64,000 nucleotides of DNA from Pseudomonas panipatensis (lineage in GTDB: Bacteria > Pseudomonadota > Gammaproteobacteria > Pseudomonadales > Pseudomonadaceae): assembly GCF_900099785.1 (NCBI RefSeq), contig NZ_FNDS01000001.1, positions 434,001 to 498,000 on the forward strand, given 5' to 3'. Below, one piece after another: positions 28,920-38,498 of this stretch (its first letter is position 1; each line of letters begins with the position of its first letter). Made by a program: the position numbers and the translations under genes. The notes beneath the pieces are model-generated. The model made no database searches. It was not told where the DNA came from and saw only the letters and a list, made by a program, of their open reading frames with translations.

Positions 28920-28955
28920 CAAGACGCCGGCCCAGTGCCGGCGTCTTGCTTTATG
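28920..28955 (+). terminator. Terminator after asd
   Basis: CAAGACGCCGGC (28920-28931), CCAGT, GCCGGCGTCTTG (28937-28948), CTTTAT. A 12-bp perfect stem 16 bases after the stop. The rest of the gap to 29138 shows no gene. Confidence 0.85.
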
Positions 28956-29138
28956 GGGCCGGGCGAAAGCGTCGAACACTCGACAGAATGGAGATCGCGC
29001 CGCCACCTTCGCTGCTTTCTGTGACGGACCCGGACTTGACGTCCAGGACGACTCGCTATTCTCGCCGGCCCGGCCCGATCAGGCCGGGTCCGATGGGCTG
29101 GGGCCGTCGGAGGGAGTATTCGATAGCAGGGGAAGGGG

Positions 29139-30287
29139 ATGTCTCGGTTTTCACGTTTCACACGGATCGCCGCCATTGCCGCGGCATTCTTGCCGGCCGG
29201 CGCCAGTGCCTTGGAACTGGGCGAGATTTCCTCGCGGGCGCAATTGGGGCAGACGCTGACGGCAGATATCGACCTGCGCGGCGTGGCGGATCTGAGCAGC
29301 GGCGATGTGCTGGTCAGCCTGGCGCCACAGCAGGTGTTCGATCAGTTGGGCATCGAGCGTAACTATTTCCTCACCGGCCTGCGCTTTAGCGCGGAAATCG
29401 GTCGCAACGGCAAGGGAGTGATCCATGTCCAGTCGACGCGTCCGGCGCAGGAGCCCTATCTGAGTTTCGCCATTCAGGTGACCTGGCCGCAGGGCCGGGT
29501 GGTGCGCGAATACACCCTGCTGCTGGACCCGCCCGGCTACGCGACGCCGGCGCCGGCTAGGGTTTCGCCGGCTGTGATTGCAGCGCCCGTGCGGCAGGTT
29601 GCCGACGGGCCGCATGCGGAGGCGGCACGGGCGGACAGCTACCGCATCGTGGCGGGGGACTCGCTGTGGGATATCGCTGCGCGCTACCGGCCCTCCAGTC
29701 GGGTCTCGGTGATGCAGACCATGCAGGCGATCCAGGACATGAACCCGCAGGCCTTCATCGACGGCAACGCCAATCAGCCCAAAGTTGGCGCCGTGTTGCG
29801 CCTGCCCGACGAGCAGCAGGCAGCGGCGCGTGGGCATGCCCAGGCGGTCGCGCGGATGCAGGCGCAGGGTAGCCAGCGGCGTGGCGAGCGCCGGCAGTTG
29901 GACGCGTCGAGAAAGTCAGCGCCCGCGGCCGCGCCGGTCGAGGTGAGCAGGCCCGACAGCCTGCGCCTGGTGTCCGGCAAGGCATCCGGCAAGGCGCAGG
30001 AGAGAGCCGATGCCGAGCGCTTGGCGATGCTCCAGGAGAATCTCGACAGCGCTCACCGGGAAGGCGACGAGCTGAAGAGCCGGATTGCCGATCTGCAGAG
30101 CCAACTGGACAAGCTGAACAAGCTGGTCGAACTCAAGGATGCGCAGATGGCCGGCCTGGTGGCGCGGCTGGCCGCGCAGTCGCGCCAGACCGGCGGGGTA
30201 GTGGCCCCGGAGCAGCCGGCAGCGCCCGCCATCGCTGAAAACGGCGCGCTTGCCGTGCCCGCCGAGGTGGCGCGCAGCACGCCATGA
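29139..30287 (+). CDS. Short FimV paralogue (N-terminal half only)
   Basis: 382-residue exported protein colinear with the N-terminal part of FimV at 31558. It has a signal peptide (residues 1-24, ending GASALE), the FimV N-terminal domain (LGEISSRAQLGQTLTADIDL, RNYFLTGLRF, EPYLSFAIQV, EYTLLLDPP), and a LysM-type peptidoglycan-binding segment (DSLWDIAARYRP near residue 170). A Gln/Arg-rich linker with DSLRLVSGKASGK and a coiled coil ending LDKLNKLVELKDAQM follow. It stops where FimV enters its membrane segment; the TM, acidic cytosolic repeats and C-terminal TPR are absent. It is predicted periplasmic and cell-wall bound. GGAAGGGG abuts the ATG. Confidence 0.85.
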   Translation: MSRFSRFTRIAAIAAAFLPAGASALELGEISSRAQLGQTLTADIDLRGVADLSSGDVLVSLAPQQVFDQLGIERNYFLTGLRFSAEIGRNGKGVIHVQSTRPAQEPYLSFAIQVTWPQGRVVREYTLLLDPPGYATPAPARVSPAVIAAPVRQVADGPHAEAARADSYRIVAGDSLWDIAARYRPSSRVSVMQTMQAIQDMNPQAFIDGNANQPKVGAVLRLPDEQQAAARGHAQAVARMQAQGSQRRGERRQLDASRKSAPAAAPVEVSRPDSLRLVSGKASGKAQERADAERLAMLQENLDSAHREGDELKSRIADLQSQLDKLNKLVELKDAQMAGLVARLAAQSRQTGGVVAPEQPAAPAIAENGALAVPAEVARSTP

Positions 30288-30384
30288 ATCATGGCCTTGG
30301 GCCAGGCTGTGTAGCGGTGCGCGGCGCCGATTGCCTGGAGAGGGAAGGGGGCAGTAAAGTGCGTCGCCTGTTTCCTTCTAGCGC

Positions 30385-31389
30385 ATGGGTTTGCTGATGT
30401 CCGTCGACGTTGCTGTAGTAGGTGCCACCGGTCTGGTTGGCGAAGCCTTGGTCGAGTTGCTGGACGAGTGCGATTTCCCGCTGGGCAATCTGCATCTGCT
30501 GGCCAGTGGTGAGTCCGCCGGCAAGTCGGTGCCATTCCGCGGGCGCAATCTGCGGGTCCGCGATCTGGCCGGTTTCGATTTCTCCAGTGTGCGCCTGGCG
30601 TTCTTCGCCGCTGGCGCCGACGTCGTGCGTGAGCACGCGCCGCGCGCAACGGCCGCGGGCTGCAGTCTGGTCGATCTGAGCGGTTCAGTGGCGGGGCCGC
30701 TGCTGCTGCCGGCACTGGAAGCGGGCGCGGTGGCGGCTCTGACGCTACCGGCGCAACTGCGCGCGCCCTGCGCGCCGGCCGCGGAAGTCGCCGAAGTGCT
30801 GGCCGCGCTGAGTCCGTTGCTGGATATCCAGCGCCTCGCCGTCACGGCCTGCCTGTCGGCATCGCAGCTTGGCCGTGAAGGCATCCAGGAACTGGCCCGG
30901 CAAACCACGGAGCTGCTCAACGCCCGTCCCGTCGAACCGCGTCTCATCGATCGGCAATATGCTTTCAATATGCTGGGCCAGGTCGGTGCCGCCGATGCCT
31001 CCGGGCATACCGCCATCGAGCGCCGCCTGCATGACGAACTGGGCGAACTCTTCCCGCAGTTGAAGGGGCAATTGCAGGTCAGTTGCCTGCTGGCTCCGGT
31101 GTTCTTCGGCGATGCGCTGAACCTGAGCCTTCGCGCCGTCGCGCCGATCGATCTCGAGGCTGTGTGCGCGGCCTTGGAGAATGCCGAGGGGATCGAGCTG
31201 GTGGAGGATGATTATCCGACCGTGATCGGCGACGCCTTGGGGCAGGAGAGAATCTATGTCGGACGGGTGCGGAAGGGGCTTGGCGACCCCTGTGAACTCA
31301 ATTTGTGGATTGCGTCTGATAATGTGCGCAAAGGTTCCGCGCTAAACGCTGTGAACTTGGGCGCATTGTTGATAAAACACTATCTGTAA
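30385..31389 (+). CDS. usg: USG-1 protein, aspartate-semialdehyde dehydrogenase-like
   Basis: 334-residue paralogue of Asd with an N-terminal Rossmann motif VAVVGATGLVGEAL. The catalytic region has drifted: where Asd has GGNCTVS this protein has RAPCAPA, so the Cys is kept but its Asn partner is Pro. The Asd stretch TYQAASGA aligns with TACLSASQ, losing the catalytic Gln. It is therefore probably not a normal Asd. The usg gene next to fimV and truA is a conserved Pseudomonas arrangement. The start is ATG 30385 or 30397; neither has a strong RBS. Confidence 0.82.
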   Translation: MGLLMSVDVAVVGATGLVGEALVELLDECDFPLGNLHLLASGESAGKSVPFRGRNLRVRDLAGFDFSSVRLAFFAAGADVVREHAPRATAAGCSLVDLSGSVAGPLLLPALEAGAVAALTLPAQLRAPCAPAAEVAEVLAALSPLLDIQRLAVTACLSASQLGREGIQELARQTTELLNARPVEPRLIDRQYAFNMLGQVGAADASGHTAIERRLHDELGELFPQLKGQLQVSCLLAPVFFGDALNLSLRAVAPIDLEAVCAALENAEGIELVEDDYPTVIGDALGQERIYVGRVRKGLGDPCELNLWIASDNVRKGSALNAVNLGALLIKHYL

Positions 31390-31407
31390 AAGATACTTAA
31401 CGACTAT

Positions 31408-31436
31408 TTGAAGAAGTATTCTAGCTTGGCAATACT
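31408..31436 (+). promoter_or_regulatory. Candidate fimV promoter
   Basis: TTGAAG (31408-31413), 17-base spacer, AATACT (31431-31436), in an A/T-rich stretch after usg. AGTATT (31415-31420) and AATACT (31431-31436) form a perfect 6-bp inverted repeat spanning the spacer and -10. The -10 match is only partial. Confidence 0.4.
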
Positions 31437-31557
31437 GGCGTGATCGGGTGCGGGCAGGGGGAGTTTTCGGCGTCATTGGCGCCGGGAGCCGCGGGCAGCA
31501 GCCACCCGATTCAGTTCGCGAGAATCCAGAAGAGCTATTAAAAGAAGGGATTAGATT

Positions 31558-34404
31558 ATGGTCCGGCTTCGTAAACTGGTGCAGGCAATCGCGGCTGCGT
31601 CGGCATTGACCACGGGGATGGCGCATGCGCTGGGGTTGGGGGACATCCACCTGCACTCGGCGCTTAACCAGCCGCTGAATGCCGACATCGACCTGACGGA
31701 CGTCCGTGACCTCTCCGCCGGCGAGATTATTCCCAAGCTGGCGTCGCCCGAGGACTTCAGCAAGTCAGGCGTCGATCGCAATTATTTCCTGAGCGGGCTC
31801 AAGTTCACCGCTGTGGTGCAGCCCAACGGCAAGAGCGTGGTCCATGTGACCTCTGACAAGCCGGTACAGGAGCCGTACCTGAACTTCCTCGTGGAAGTGC
31901 TCTGGCCGAATGGCCGACTGCTCCGCGAATACACCATTCTCCTCGATCCGCCGTTGTATTCCCCGCAAGTGGCAGCCGCCGCCGCACCGCGCGCGCCGAT
32001 TGCCACGCCAGCGCCCATCGCGCGCCAGCCGCTGGCGCCGAGCCCGGTCGCCGAACCGCGCCCGAGCCCCGCTCCGGCTCCCGCTCCGACGGCCTCTCAG
32101 CGCCGCCTGGACGGTAACCAGTACCGCACCGGTTCCCGCGATACGCTCTGGGAGATCGCCGCGCGTGCGCGCCCGGACAGCAATACGACGGTCAATCAGA
32201 CCATGTTGGCGATCCAGGATCTCAATCCGGATGCCTTCGTCGACGGCAATATCAATCGCCTGAAGAGTGGCCAGGTGCTGCGTCTTCCCGATGCCGAGCA
32301 GGTCAAGAGTCGCTCGCCGGCCGAGGCGGATACCCAGGTTCAGCAACAGCGCACGGCCTGGCGCGAAGGGCGTAGCCTGCCCAGCGCGGGGGCCCGCCAG
32401 CTCGACGCCACCCAGCGCGGCAATGCCGGCGCTGCGCCGGCGGAAGTCGAAAGCAAGGACAGCCTGCGCCTGGTCTCCGGCGAAAACGGCAAGGGCAAGG
32501 GTGGCGACAAGGGCGCGAAGAACGGCAAAGCGCTCTCCGAGAAGTTGGCGGTTACCCAGGAAAGCCTGGACAGTACCCGCCGCGAGAATGACGAACTGCA
32601 GAGCCGCATGCAGGATCTGCAGAGCCAGTTGAGCAAACTGAACAAGCTGATCGAGCTGAAAGATGCGCAACTGGCCAAGTTGCAAGGCGATCTGTCCGGC
32701 AAGCCGGCCGCGGCTGCCGCGCCTGGCGCCGCGCCAGCGGCTCCCGCGACCACCGCTCCGGCTCAGCCGGCTGCGCCCGCGCAGCCCGTCGCCAGTGCCC
32801 CGGTGACGCCGGCTGCAGCCACGCCTGCTCCAACTGCTGCTCCAGCTCCGGCCCAGCCGGCGCCGACCGCAGCAAAACCTGCCGCCGCGCCACAAGTGGC
32901 AAGCGAGCCGGGCCTGCTGGAGCAACTCCTGGCCAACCCGACGATGCTGGCCGCCGTTGGCGGCAGCCTGGTCCTGGCGCTGTTGCTGGTCCTCCTCCTG
33001 CTGCGTCGTCGCGCCGCCCAGGCCGATGCCGCCAAAGACAGCGATGGCGCTCGCGAGCCGGCGCTGGATGAGCCGCTCGAACTCGCCAGTGAAGAATTCG
33101 ACAGCCTGAGCGTCAGCCCGAGCGATGAGCTGGCGGCGCCGACTGCGAGCGCCACCGAAAAGGTGTCCGCGCAGACCAGCGATCCGCTGGGCGAGGCGGA
33201 TATCTATATCGCTTACGGTCGCTTCAATCAGGCGGCTGAACTCCTGCAAGGCGCCATCTATGACGAGCCGCAGCGCACCGACCTGCGTCTCAAACTGATG
33301 GAAGTGCATGCCGAAATCGGCGACCGCGAAGGCTTCGCCCGCCAGGAGAACGAGCTGCGCGAGATCGGTGGTGCCGAGCCGCAAGTCGAACAGCTCAAGG
33401 CGCGCTATCCGAGCATGGTCGCCGTTGCCGCCGCCGTTGGCGGTATCGCAGCGGCCGCTGCCGTGGCAGATGAGCTGGATTCGTTCAGCCTCGACGACCT
33501 GGATCTGGACAAGGATCACGCCGCTCCGGCCGCTCACCACGCCACGACGTCGTTGGCCGGTGGCGATCTGGACGACGCTTTCGATCTCGGTCTGGATGAC
33601 CTGCAGCTGGAAGACGAGACGCCGGCGCCGACGCCAGCCCCGGCGCCCGCGGCAGCGGTCAAGGACGACACGGAGCTGTCCCTGGAAGACTTCGATCTCG
33701 ACGCCGAGCTGGCGCTGGACGATCACGCCGACGTCGCTGCCACGCCGAAGAGCGACGACGACTTTGCCTTTGACCTCGATCTGGATAGCGAGCTGGCCAA
33801 GGCCGAAGAGCCGAAGCTGGGCAGCGATCTGGGCGAATTCTCCCTGGACTTGCCGGCTGAGCCGGAGGCCACGGCAGGCAAGGACGAGGAGTTCCTGCTC
33901 GACCTGGCCGACGACCATGCCGAGCTCTCCGGTATCAGCGCCGACGACTTCTCCTTCGACCTGGATGCCGAGCATGAAACGCAGCCGGCGTTGCAGCCCG
34001 AGCCGCTGGCCAAGGCCGATGAGCTGCCGGATCACTTCGATCTGTCGCTGCCGGAAGATGAGGCCCCGGCCGCCCCGGTATCCAGCGACAGCTTCGCCGC
34101 GCAATTGGATGAGGTGAGCGCCGAGCTGGATCGACTGGCCAGCAACCTCGACGAGCCGAGCAGTTCGACCGCTCCCTTGTTCGCCGAACCGGCTGGCGGC
34201 TCCTCTTCGCTGGACGAGGGCGAGGACGACGACTTCGATTTCCTTTCCGGTGCCGACGAAGCAGCGACCAAGCTGGACCTGGCCCGCGCCTACATCGACA
34301 TGGGCGATACCGAAGGCGCGCGCGATATCCTCGACGAGGTGATCGGCGAGGGCAGCGATACTCAGCAGAAGGAAGCGCGCGAGCTGCTCGAACGCCTTTC
34401 CTGA
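31558..34404 (+). CDS. fimV: FimV polar-organising / type IV pilus assembly protein
   Basis: 948-residue inner-membrane hub protein needed in P. aeruginosa for type IV pilus assembly, twitching and polar signalling. Order: signal peptide (residues 1-24, GMAHALG), FimV N-terminal domain, LysM-type segment (DTLWEIAARARP near 195), coiled coil (LQDLQSQLSKLNKLIELKDAQ near 350-375), Ala/Pro linker, TM (near 463-482, LAAVGGSLVLALLLVLLLL), TPR-like ADIYIAYGRFNQAAELL, a long acidic Asp/Leu/Phe-rich repeat region, and the conserved FimV C-terminal TPR (LDLARAYIDMGDTEGARDIL). AAGAAGG precedes the ATG. Confidence 0.95.
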   Translation: MVRLRKLVQAIAAASALTTGMAHALGLGDIHLHSALNQPLNADIDLTDVRDLSAGEIIPKLASPEDFSKSGVDRNYFLSGLKFTAVVQPNGKSVVHVTSDKPVQEPYLNFLVEVLWPNGRLLREYTILLDPPLYSPQVAAAAAPRAPIATPAPIARQPLAPSPVAEPRPSPAPAPAPTASQRRLDGNQYRTGSRDTLWEIAARARPDSNTTVNQTMLAIQDLNPDAFVDGNINRLKSGQVLRLPDAEQVKSRSPAEADTQVQQQRTAWREGRSLPSAGARQLDATQRGNAGAAPAEVESKDSLRLVSGENGKGKGGDKGAKNGKALSEKLAVTQESLDSTRRENDELQSRMQDLQSQLSKLNKLIELKDAQLAKLQGDLSGKPAAAAAPGAAPAAPATTAPAQPAAPAQPVASAPVTPAAATPAPTAAPAPAQPAPTAAKPAAAPQVASEPGLLEQLLANPTMLAAVGGSLVLALLLVLLLLRRRAAQADAAKDSDGAREPALDEPLELASEEFDSLSVSPSDELAAPTASATEKVSAQTSDPLGEADIYIAYGRFNQAAELLQGAIYDEPQRTDLRLKLMEVHAEIGDREGFARQENELREIGGAEPQVEQLKARYPSMVAVAAAVGGIAAAAAVADELDSFSLDDLDLDKDHAAPAAHHATTSLAGGDLDDAFDLGLDDLQLEDETPAPTPAPAPAAAVKDDTELSLEDFDLDAELALDDHADVAATPKSDDDFAFDLDLDSELAKAEEPKLGSDLGEFSLDLPAEPEATAGKDEEFLLDLADDHAELSGISADDFSFDLDAEHETQPALQPEPLAKADELPDHFDLSLPEDEAPAAPVSSDSFAAQLDEVSAELDRLASNLDEPSSSTAPLFAEPAGGSSSLDEGEDDDFDFLSGADEAATKLDLARAYIDMGDTEGARDILDEVIGEGSDTQQKEARELLERLS

Positions 34405-34424
34405 GCCTGATGGCAATGACGCAG

Positions 34425-34455
34425 CGGCAGCCTTCGGGCTGCCGTTGTCGTTTTC
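34425..34455 (+). terminator. Terminator after fimV
   Basis: CGGCAGCC (34425-34432), TTCG loop, GGCTGCCG (34437-34444), then TTGTCGTTTTC. An 8-bp stem with a stable tetraloop. Confidence 0.75.
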
Positions 34456-34559
34456 GCCGCCGGGGTTCACCGCCGAGAGGCGCAACGCGGCGTCGCGGCG
34501 TCGCGCCAATCCGGGCAAAATAGCCCGTTGGAGCATGGCAACGAAGATGGCGTAAGCAG

Positions 34560-35414
34560 TTGAACGAATTCGAGAAGGCGGCCGGTGAGCTGGCTGCCGC
34601 CGATGTCACCAGGATTGCCCTGGGGGTCGAATACAAGGGGGCGCGCTATCGCGGCTGGCAACGCCAGGAGGCCGGCGTGCCTTCCGTACAGGGAGCCCTG
34701 GAGCGCGCCTTGTCCAAGGTGGCGGCCGAGCCGGTCAGCGTGATCTGCGCCGGGCGCACCGATGCGGCGGTGCATGGCAGTGGCCAGGTGGTGCATTTCG
34801 ACTGCCGCGTCGAGCGTCCGCTGAAGGCCTGGGTGATGGGCGCCAATGCCAATCTGCCCGCGGATATCAGCGTGACCTGGGCCAAGGTCATGCCGGCGCA
34901 TTTCCATGCGCGCTTCTCGGCCATGGCGCGGCGCTATCGCTATGTCATCTACAACGACCCGATCCGGCCGGCGCATATGGCCGAGGAAGTCACCTGGAAT
35001 CACCGCCCGCTGGATGTCCAGCGCATGCGCGCGGCGGCTGCCAGTCTGGTCGGTACTCACGACTTCACCTCGTTCCGCGCGGTGCAGTGCCAGGCCAAGT
35101 CGCCGGTGAAGACCGTGCACCACCTCGAGGTTCTGCAGCACGGGCGATTCATCGTGCTGGATGTGCGTGCCAATGCCTTCCTCCATCACATGGTGCGTAA
35201 TTTCGCCGGTGCGTTGATGGCGGTGGGGGCGGGCGAGCGCCCACTGGAGTGGGTCGCCGAGGTGCTGGCGGCGCGCGATCGGCGTGCGGGTGGGGTTACC
35301 GCGCACCCCTTCGGGCTCTATCTGGTCAGGGTGGAGTACCCCGAGGAGTTCGAGCTGCCGCAGCGTTATCTCGGCCCACATTTCCTTTCATCTTTGCCCG
35401 ATACACTCGGCTGA
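34560..35414 (+). CDS. truA: tRNA pseudouridine(38-40) synthase
   Basis: Converts uridines 38-40 of the tRNA anticodon arm to pseudouridine. The catalytic Asp lies in the family motif CAGRTDAAVHGSGQVVHF near residue 65; substrate strands YRGWQRQ, RYRYVIYND and ANAFLHHMVRNFAG are also seen. It has 284 residues from TTG at 34560, the only reasonable in-frame start; its RBS is weak. It precedes trpF by 57 bases in the usual fimV-truA-trpF-accD-folC order. Confidence 0.95.
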   Translation: MNEFEKAAGELAAADVTRIALGVEYKGARYRGWQRQEAGVPSVQGALERALSKVAAEPVSVICAGRTDAAVHGSGQVVHFDCRVERPLKAWVMGANANLPADISVTWAKVMPAHFHARFSAMARRYRYVIYNDPIRPAHMAEEVTWNHRPLDVQRMRAAAASLVGTHDFTSFRAVQCQAKSPVKTVHHLEVLQHGRFIVLDVRANAFLHHMVRNFAGALMAVGAGERPLEWVAEVLAARDRRAGGVTAHPFGLYLVRVEYPEEFELPQRYLGPHFLSSLPDTLG

Positions 35415-35471
35415 CGATGGCGGGGGCATTTGCTACCATCGCCTGATCGCTTTTTCGAAGGTCCCAGCATC

Positions 35472-36113
35472 TTGGCAGCCGTTCGCATCAAAATCTGTGG
35501 GATTACACGTGTCGAGGACGCACTCGCCGCCGCCGAGGCGGGGGCTGACGCCATTGGCCTGGTTTTCTACGCCAAGAGCCCGCGCGCCGTCAGCGTGCAA
35601 CAGGCGCGGGCGATAGTCGCCGCCTTGCCTCCGTTCGTGACCAGCGTGGGGCTCTTCGTCGACGCCAGCCGCTGCGAACTGGGCGAGATTCTCGATGCGG
35701 TGCCGCTGGACATGCTGCAGTTCCATGGCAACGAAACGGCCGAGGCCTGTTCCGGCTATCACCGGCCTTATCTGAAGGCCCTGCGGGTGAAACCTGGCGA
35801 CGACATCGCAGCGCGCGCCGCCGAGTATCCGGGCGCCGCCGGCATCCTGCTGGACACCTATGTCGAGGGTGTGCCCGGTGGAACCGGCGCGGCCTTCGAC
35901 TGGTCTCTGATTCCCCATGACCTGCGCCGCCCATTGGTGCTGGCCGGTGGTTTGCATGCCGGGAATGTCCAGCAAGCGATTCGCCAGGTACGCCCCTATG
36001 CCGTGGACGTCAGTGGCGGTGTCGAGGCGAGCAAGGGCATCAAGGATGCCGAGAAGATCCGTGCCTTCGTCCGCCAGTGCCGTGCGGCGGATGGGCAATC
36101 GGAAAGCATGTGA
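35472..36113 (+). CDS. trpF: Phosphoribosylanthranilate isomerase
   Basis: Amadori isomerase of tryptophan synthesis, converting phosphoribosylanthranilate to CdRP; single TIM barrel. The N-terminal catalytic Cys is in [13 protein letters not shown] and the catalytic Asp in [14 protein letters not shown]; the phosphate site is [10 protein letters not shown] and VDVSGGVE. I use TTG 35472 (M-A-A-V-R-I-K), giving 213 residues; an in-frame TTG at 35430 would add 14 residues with no family match. Confidence 0.95.
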   Translation: MAAVRIKICGITRVEDALAAAEAGADAIGLVFYAKSPRAVSVQQARAIVAALPPFVTSVGLFVDASRCELGEILDAVPLDMLQFHGNETAEACSGYHRPYLKALRVKPGDDIAARAAEYPGAAGILLDTYVEGVPGGTGAAFDWSLIPHDLRRPLVLAGGLHAGNVQQAIRQVRPYAVDVSGGVEASKGIKDAEKIRAFVRQCRAADGQSESM

Positions 36114-36320
36114 CGATGGGCGGCCGGGCGCCGTCCACTAGCGAGCCGCTGCAAGGCAGCGACGGCCTTTGGGCCGGGTTAGGTAAGGCGACGCTTCGGG
36201 CGCGCCGTGATTTCGAGGGGCTTGCGGCATTCGCCGTGGCCTCGGTGATGAATTTGCTCACGGGCAGGCGCGAGGCTTCGGGCCGCTGAGCGTGATGCCC
36301 CTGCATTGGAGAACAAGAGC

Positions 36321-37196
36321 ATGAGCAACTGGCTGGTAGACAAGCTGATCCCTTCCATCATGCGTTCCGAGTCGAAGAAGAGCTCGGTGCCGGAAGGTCT
36401 GTGGCACAAGTGCCCGTCCTGCGAGGCGGTGCTGTATCGCCCGGAACTGGAAAAGACCCTGGACGTCTGCCCGAAGTGCGATCACCACATGCGCATCGGC
36501 GCGCGCACCCGTCTGGATATCTTCCTTGACGAAGAAGGTCGCGAAGAACTCGGTGCCGAGCTGGAGCCGGTGGATCGCCTCAAGTTCCGCGACACCAAGA
36601 AGTACAAGGACCGCCTCAGCGCGGCGCAGAAAGACACCGGCGAGAAGGATGCGCTGATCGCGATGAGTGGCAAGCTGGAAGGCATGCCCATCGTCGCTTG
36701 TGCCTTCGAGTTCTCCTTCATGGGCGGTTCCATGGGTTCCGTCGTCGGTGAGCGCTTCGTGCGCGCGGCCAACGTGGCCCTGGAAAAGCGTTGCCCGATG
36801 GTCTGCTTCTCCGCATCCGGCGGCGCGCGCATGCAGGAAGCACTGATCTCGCTGATGCAGATGGCCAAGACCTCGGCTGCCCTGGCGCGCCTGCGCGAAG
36901 AAGGCATTCCGTTCATTTCGGTGCTCACCGACCCGGTCTACGGTGGCGTTTCCGCCAGTCTGGCCATGCTCGGTGACGTCATCGTCGGCGAGCCCAAGGC
37001 GCTGGTCGGCTTCGCCGGTCCGCGAGTGATCGAGCAGACCGTGCGCGAAAAGCTGCCGGAAGGCTTCCAGCGCAGCGAGTTCCTCCTCGCCCACGGCGCC
37101 ATCGACATCATCGTGCATCGCTCGGAAATGCGTTCGCGCCTGGCCAAGCTGCTGGCCAAGTTCACCAACACCCCCAGCGCTGCCCTCGCAGGATGA
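36321..37196 (+). CDS. accD: Acetyl-CoA carboxylase carboxyltransferase subunit beta
   Basis: Beta subunit of the carboxyltransferase making malonyl-CoA for fatty-acid synthesis; it works with AccA. The N-terminal zinc ribbon has two Cys-x2-Cys pairs (CPSC and CPKC, near residues 28-50). The crotonase-like core shows [14 protein letters not shown] and [15 protein letters not shown]. It has 291 residues from ATG 36321; ATG 36306, five codons earlier, is less likely given family starts. The stop overlaps the folC ATG by four bases. The 207-base gap from trpF holds no convincing gene. Confidence 0.97.
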   Translation: MSNWLVDKLIPSIMRSESKKSSVPEGLWHKCPSCEAVLYRPELEKTLDVCPKCDHHMRIGARTRLDIFLDEEGREELGAELEPVDRLKFRDTKKYKDRLSAAQKDTGEKDALIAMSGKLEGMPIVACAFEFSFMGGSMGSVVGERFVRAANVALEKRCPMVCFSASGGARMQEALISLMQMAKTSAALARLREEGIPFISVLTDPVYGGVSASLAMLGDVIVGEPKALVGFAGPRVIEQTVREKLPEGFQRSEFLLAHGAIDIIVHRSEMRSRLAKLLAKFTNTPSAALAG

Positions 37197-38470
37197 GCCC
37201 GCGCTCCCTTGCCGATTGGCTCGGCTACCTCGAGCAGCTCCATCCCACGGCGATCGACATGGGGCTGGATCGCTCCCGCGCGGTCGCCACGCGGCTCGGC
37301 CTGGGACGTCCGGCGCCACGGGTAGTGACCGTTACCGGTACCAATGGCAAGGGCTCCACCTGTGCCTTTCTCGCCGAGTTGCTCGGTGAGCAGGGGCTCA
37401 GGGTTGGCGTTTACAGTTCGCCGCACCTGTTGCGTTACAACGAGCGGGTGCTGATCGAAGGGCGCGAGGCGTCCGATGCGGCGCTTTGTGAAGCCTTTGC
37501 CGCGGTCGAGGCGGCGCGTGGCGAAATTTCCCTGACCTACTTCGAGATGGGCACCTTGGCGGCCTTCTGGCTGTTCGAGCGCGCGGCGCTCGATGCCGTG
37601 GTCCTGGAAGTCGGCCTTGGCGGGCGTCTGGATGCGGTCAACCTGATCGACGCCGATGTCGCCGTGGTCACCAGCATCGGCCTGGATCACGCGGACTGGC
37701 TGGGCGATACCCGCGAAAGCGTGGCGTTCGAGAAGGCGGGGATATTCCGTGCCGGCAAGCCGGCCGTCTGTGGCGACCTGGAGCCACCGCAGCCGTTGCT
37801 CGATCACGCGCGAGCCTTGGGCGCGCCCCTGCTGCTGCGTGGCCGCGATTTCGACCTGGCCGTCAGCGAACACGATTGGCATTGGCATGGGCGTGCCGCC
37901 GACGGTACGCCATTGCGCCTGCATCATCTGCCGCTGCTCGACCTGCCGATGGAAAACGCGGCGCTGGCCTTGCAGGTCTATGCCTCGCTGGACCTGCCCT
38001 GGCAGCCTGAGCGCCTGCTCGCCGCCCTGCAGCGTACCCGCGTGACCGGCCGCCTGGATCGCCGGGTGGCGCAGTGGCGCGGCGAGCCGCGGCATCTTCT
38101 CTTGGATGTCGGGCACAATCCGCACGCTGCCGAATACCTCGCTCGGCGCCTTGCCGCGCGACCGCCGAAGGGGAAGCGTCTGGCGGTATTCGGCCTGCTC
38201 GCCGACAAGGACTTGGCCGGGGTGCTGGAACCCCTGCTCGGCTTGGTGCAGGATTGGGCCGTCGCGCCGCTGCCGACGCCGCGCTCGCGGATGCCTGGCG
38301 AGCTGCTCGCGGCATTGCACGGGCGTGGCGCCCAGGCGAATGCCTATGCCGATATCGCCGCTGCGCTGGATGCGCAGTGTGCGCGGGCGACGGCGGATGA
38401 TGAGATTCTGGTGTTCGGTTCTTTCTACAGCGTGGCGGATGCCTTGAGCTGGTTGGCCGATCAGGACTGA
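37193..38470 (+). CDS. folC: Folylpolyglutamate / dihydrofolate synthase
   Basis: Adds glutamate to dihydropteroate (forming dihydrofolate) and extends folate polyglutamates; Mur-ligase fold. The P-loop [13 protein letters not shown] is near residue 48. Also seen are [12 protein letters not shown], the central [13 protein letters not shown] and [12 protein letters not shown], and the C-terminal [13 protein letters not shown]. It has 425 residues. Its ATG overlaps the accD TGA (ATGA), so the two genes are translationally coupled, as in many proteobacteria. Confidence 0.96.
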   Translation: MSPRSLADWLGYLEQLHPTAIDMGLDRSRAVATRLGLGRPAPRVVTVTGTNGKGSTCAFLAELLGEQGLRVGVYSSPHLLRYNERVLIEGREASDAALCEAFAAVEAARGEISLTYFEMGTLAAFWLFERAALDAVVLEVGLGGRLDAVNLIDADVAVVTSIGLDHADWLGDTRESVAFEKAGIFRAGKPAVCGDLEPPQPLLDHARALGAPLLLRGRDFDLAVSEHDWHWHGRAADGTPLRLHHLPLLDLPMENAALALQVYASLDLPWQPERLLAALQRTRVTGRLDRRVAQWRGEPRHLLLDVGHNPHAAEYLARRLAARPPKGKRLAVFGLLADKDLAGVLEPLLGLVQDWAVAPLPTPRSRMPGELLAALHGRGAQANAYADIAAALDAQCARATADDEILVFGSFYSVADALSWLADQD

Positions 38471-38498
38471 TAAGTGGTCAAGAAAAGGGGGAGTGGCA

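Noticed and set aside
29030-29095. Promoter for the FimV paralogue (TTGACG then TATTCT near 29036-29062)
   Set aside because: Spacer is only 15 bases, too short for confidence; left out of the feature list.
36116-36289. 57-codon frame between trpF and accD
   Set aside because: Begins two bases after the trpF stop without an RBS and shows no motif; could not be distinguished from chance in this GC-rich gap.
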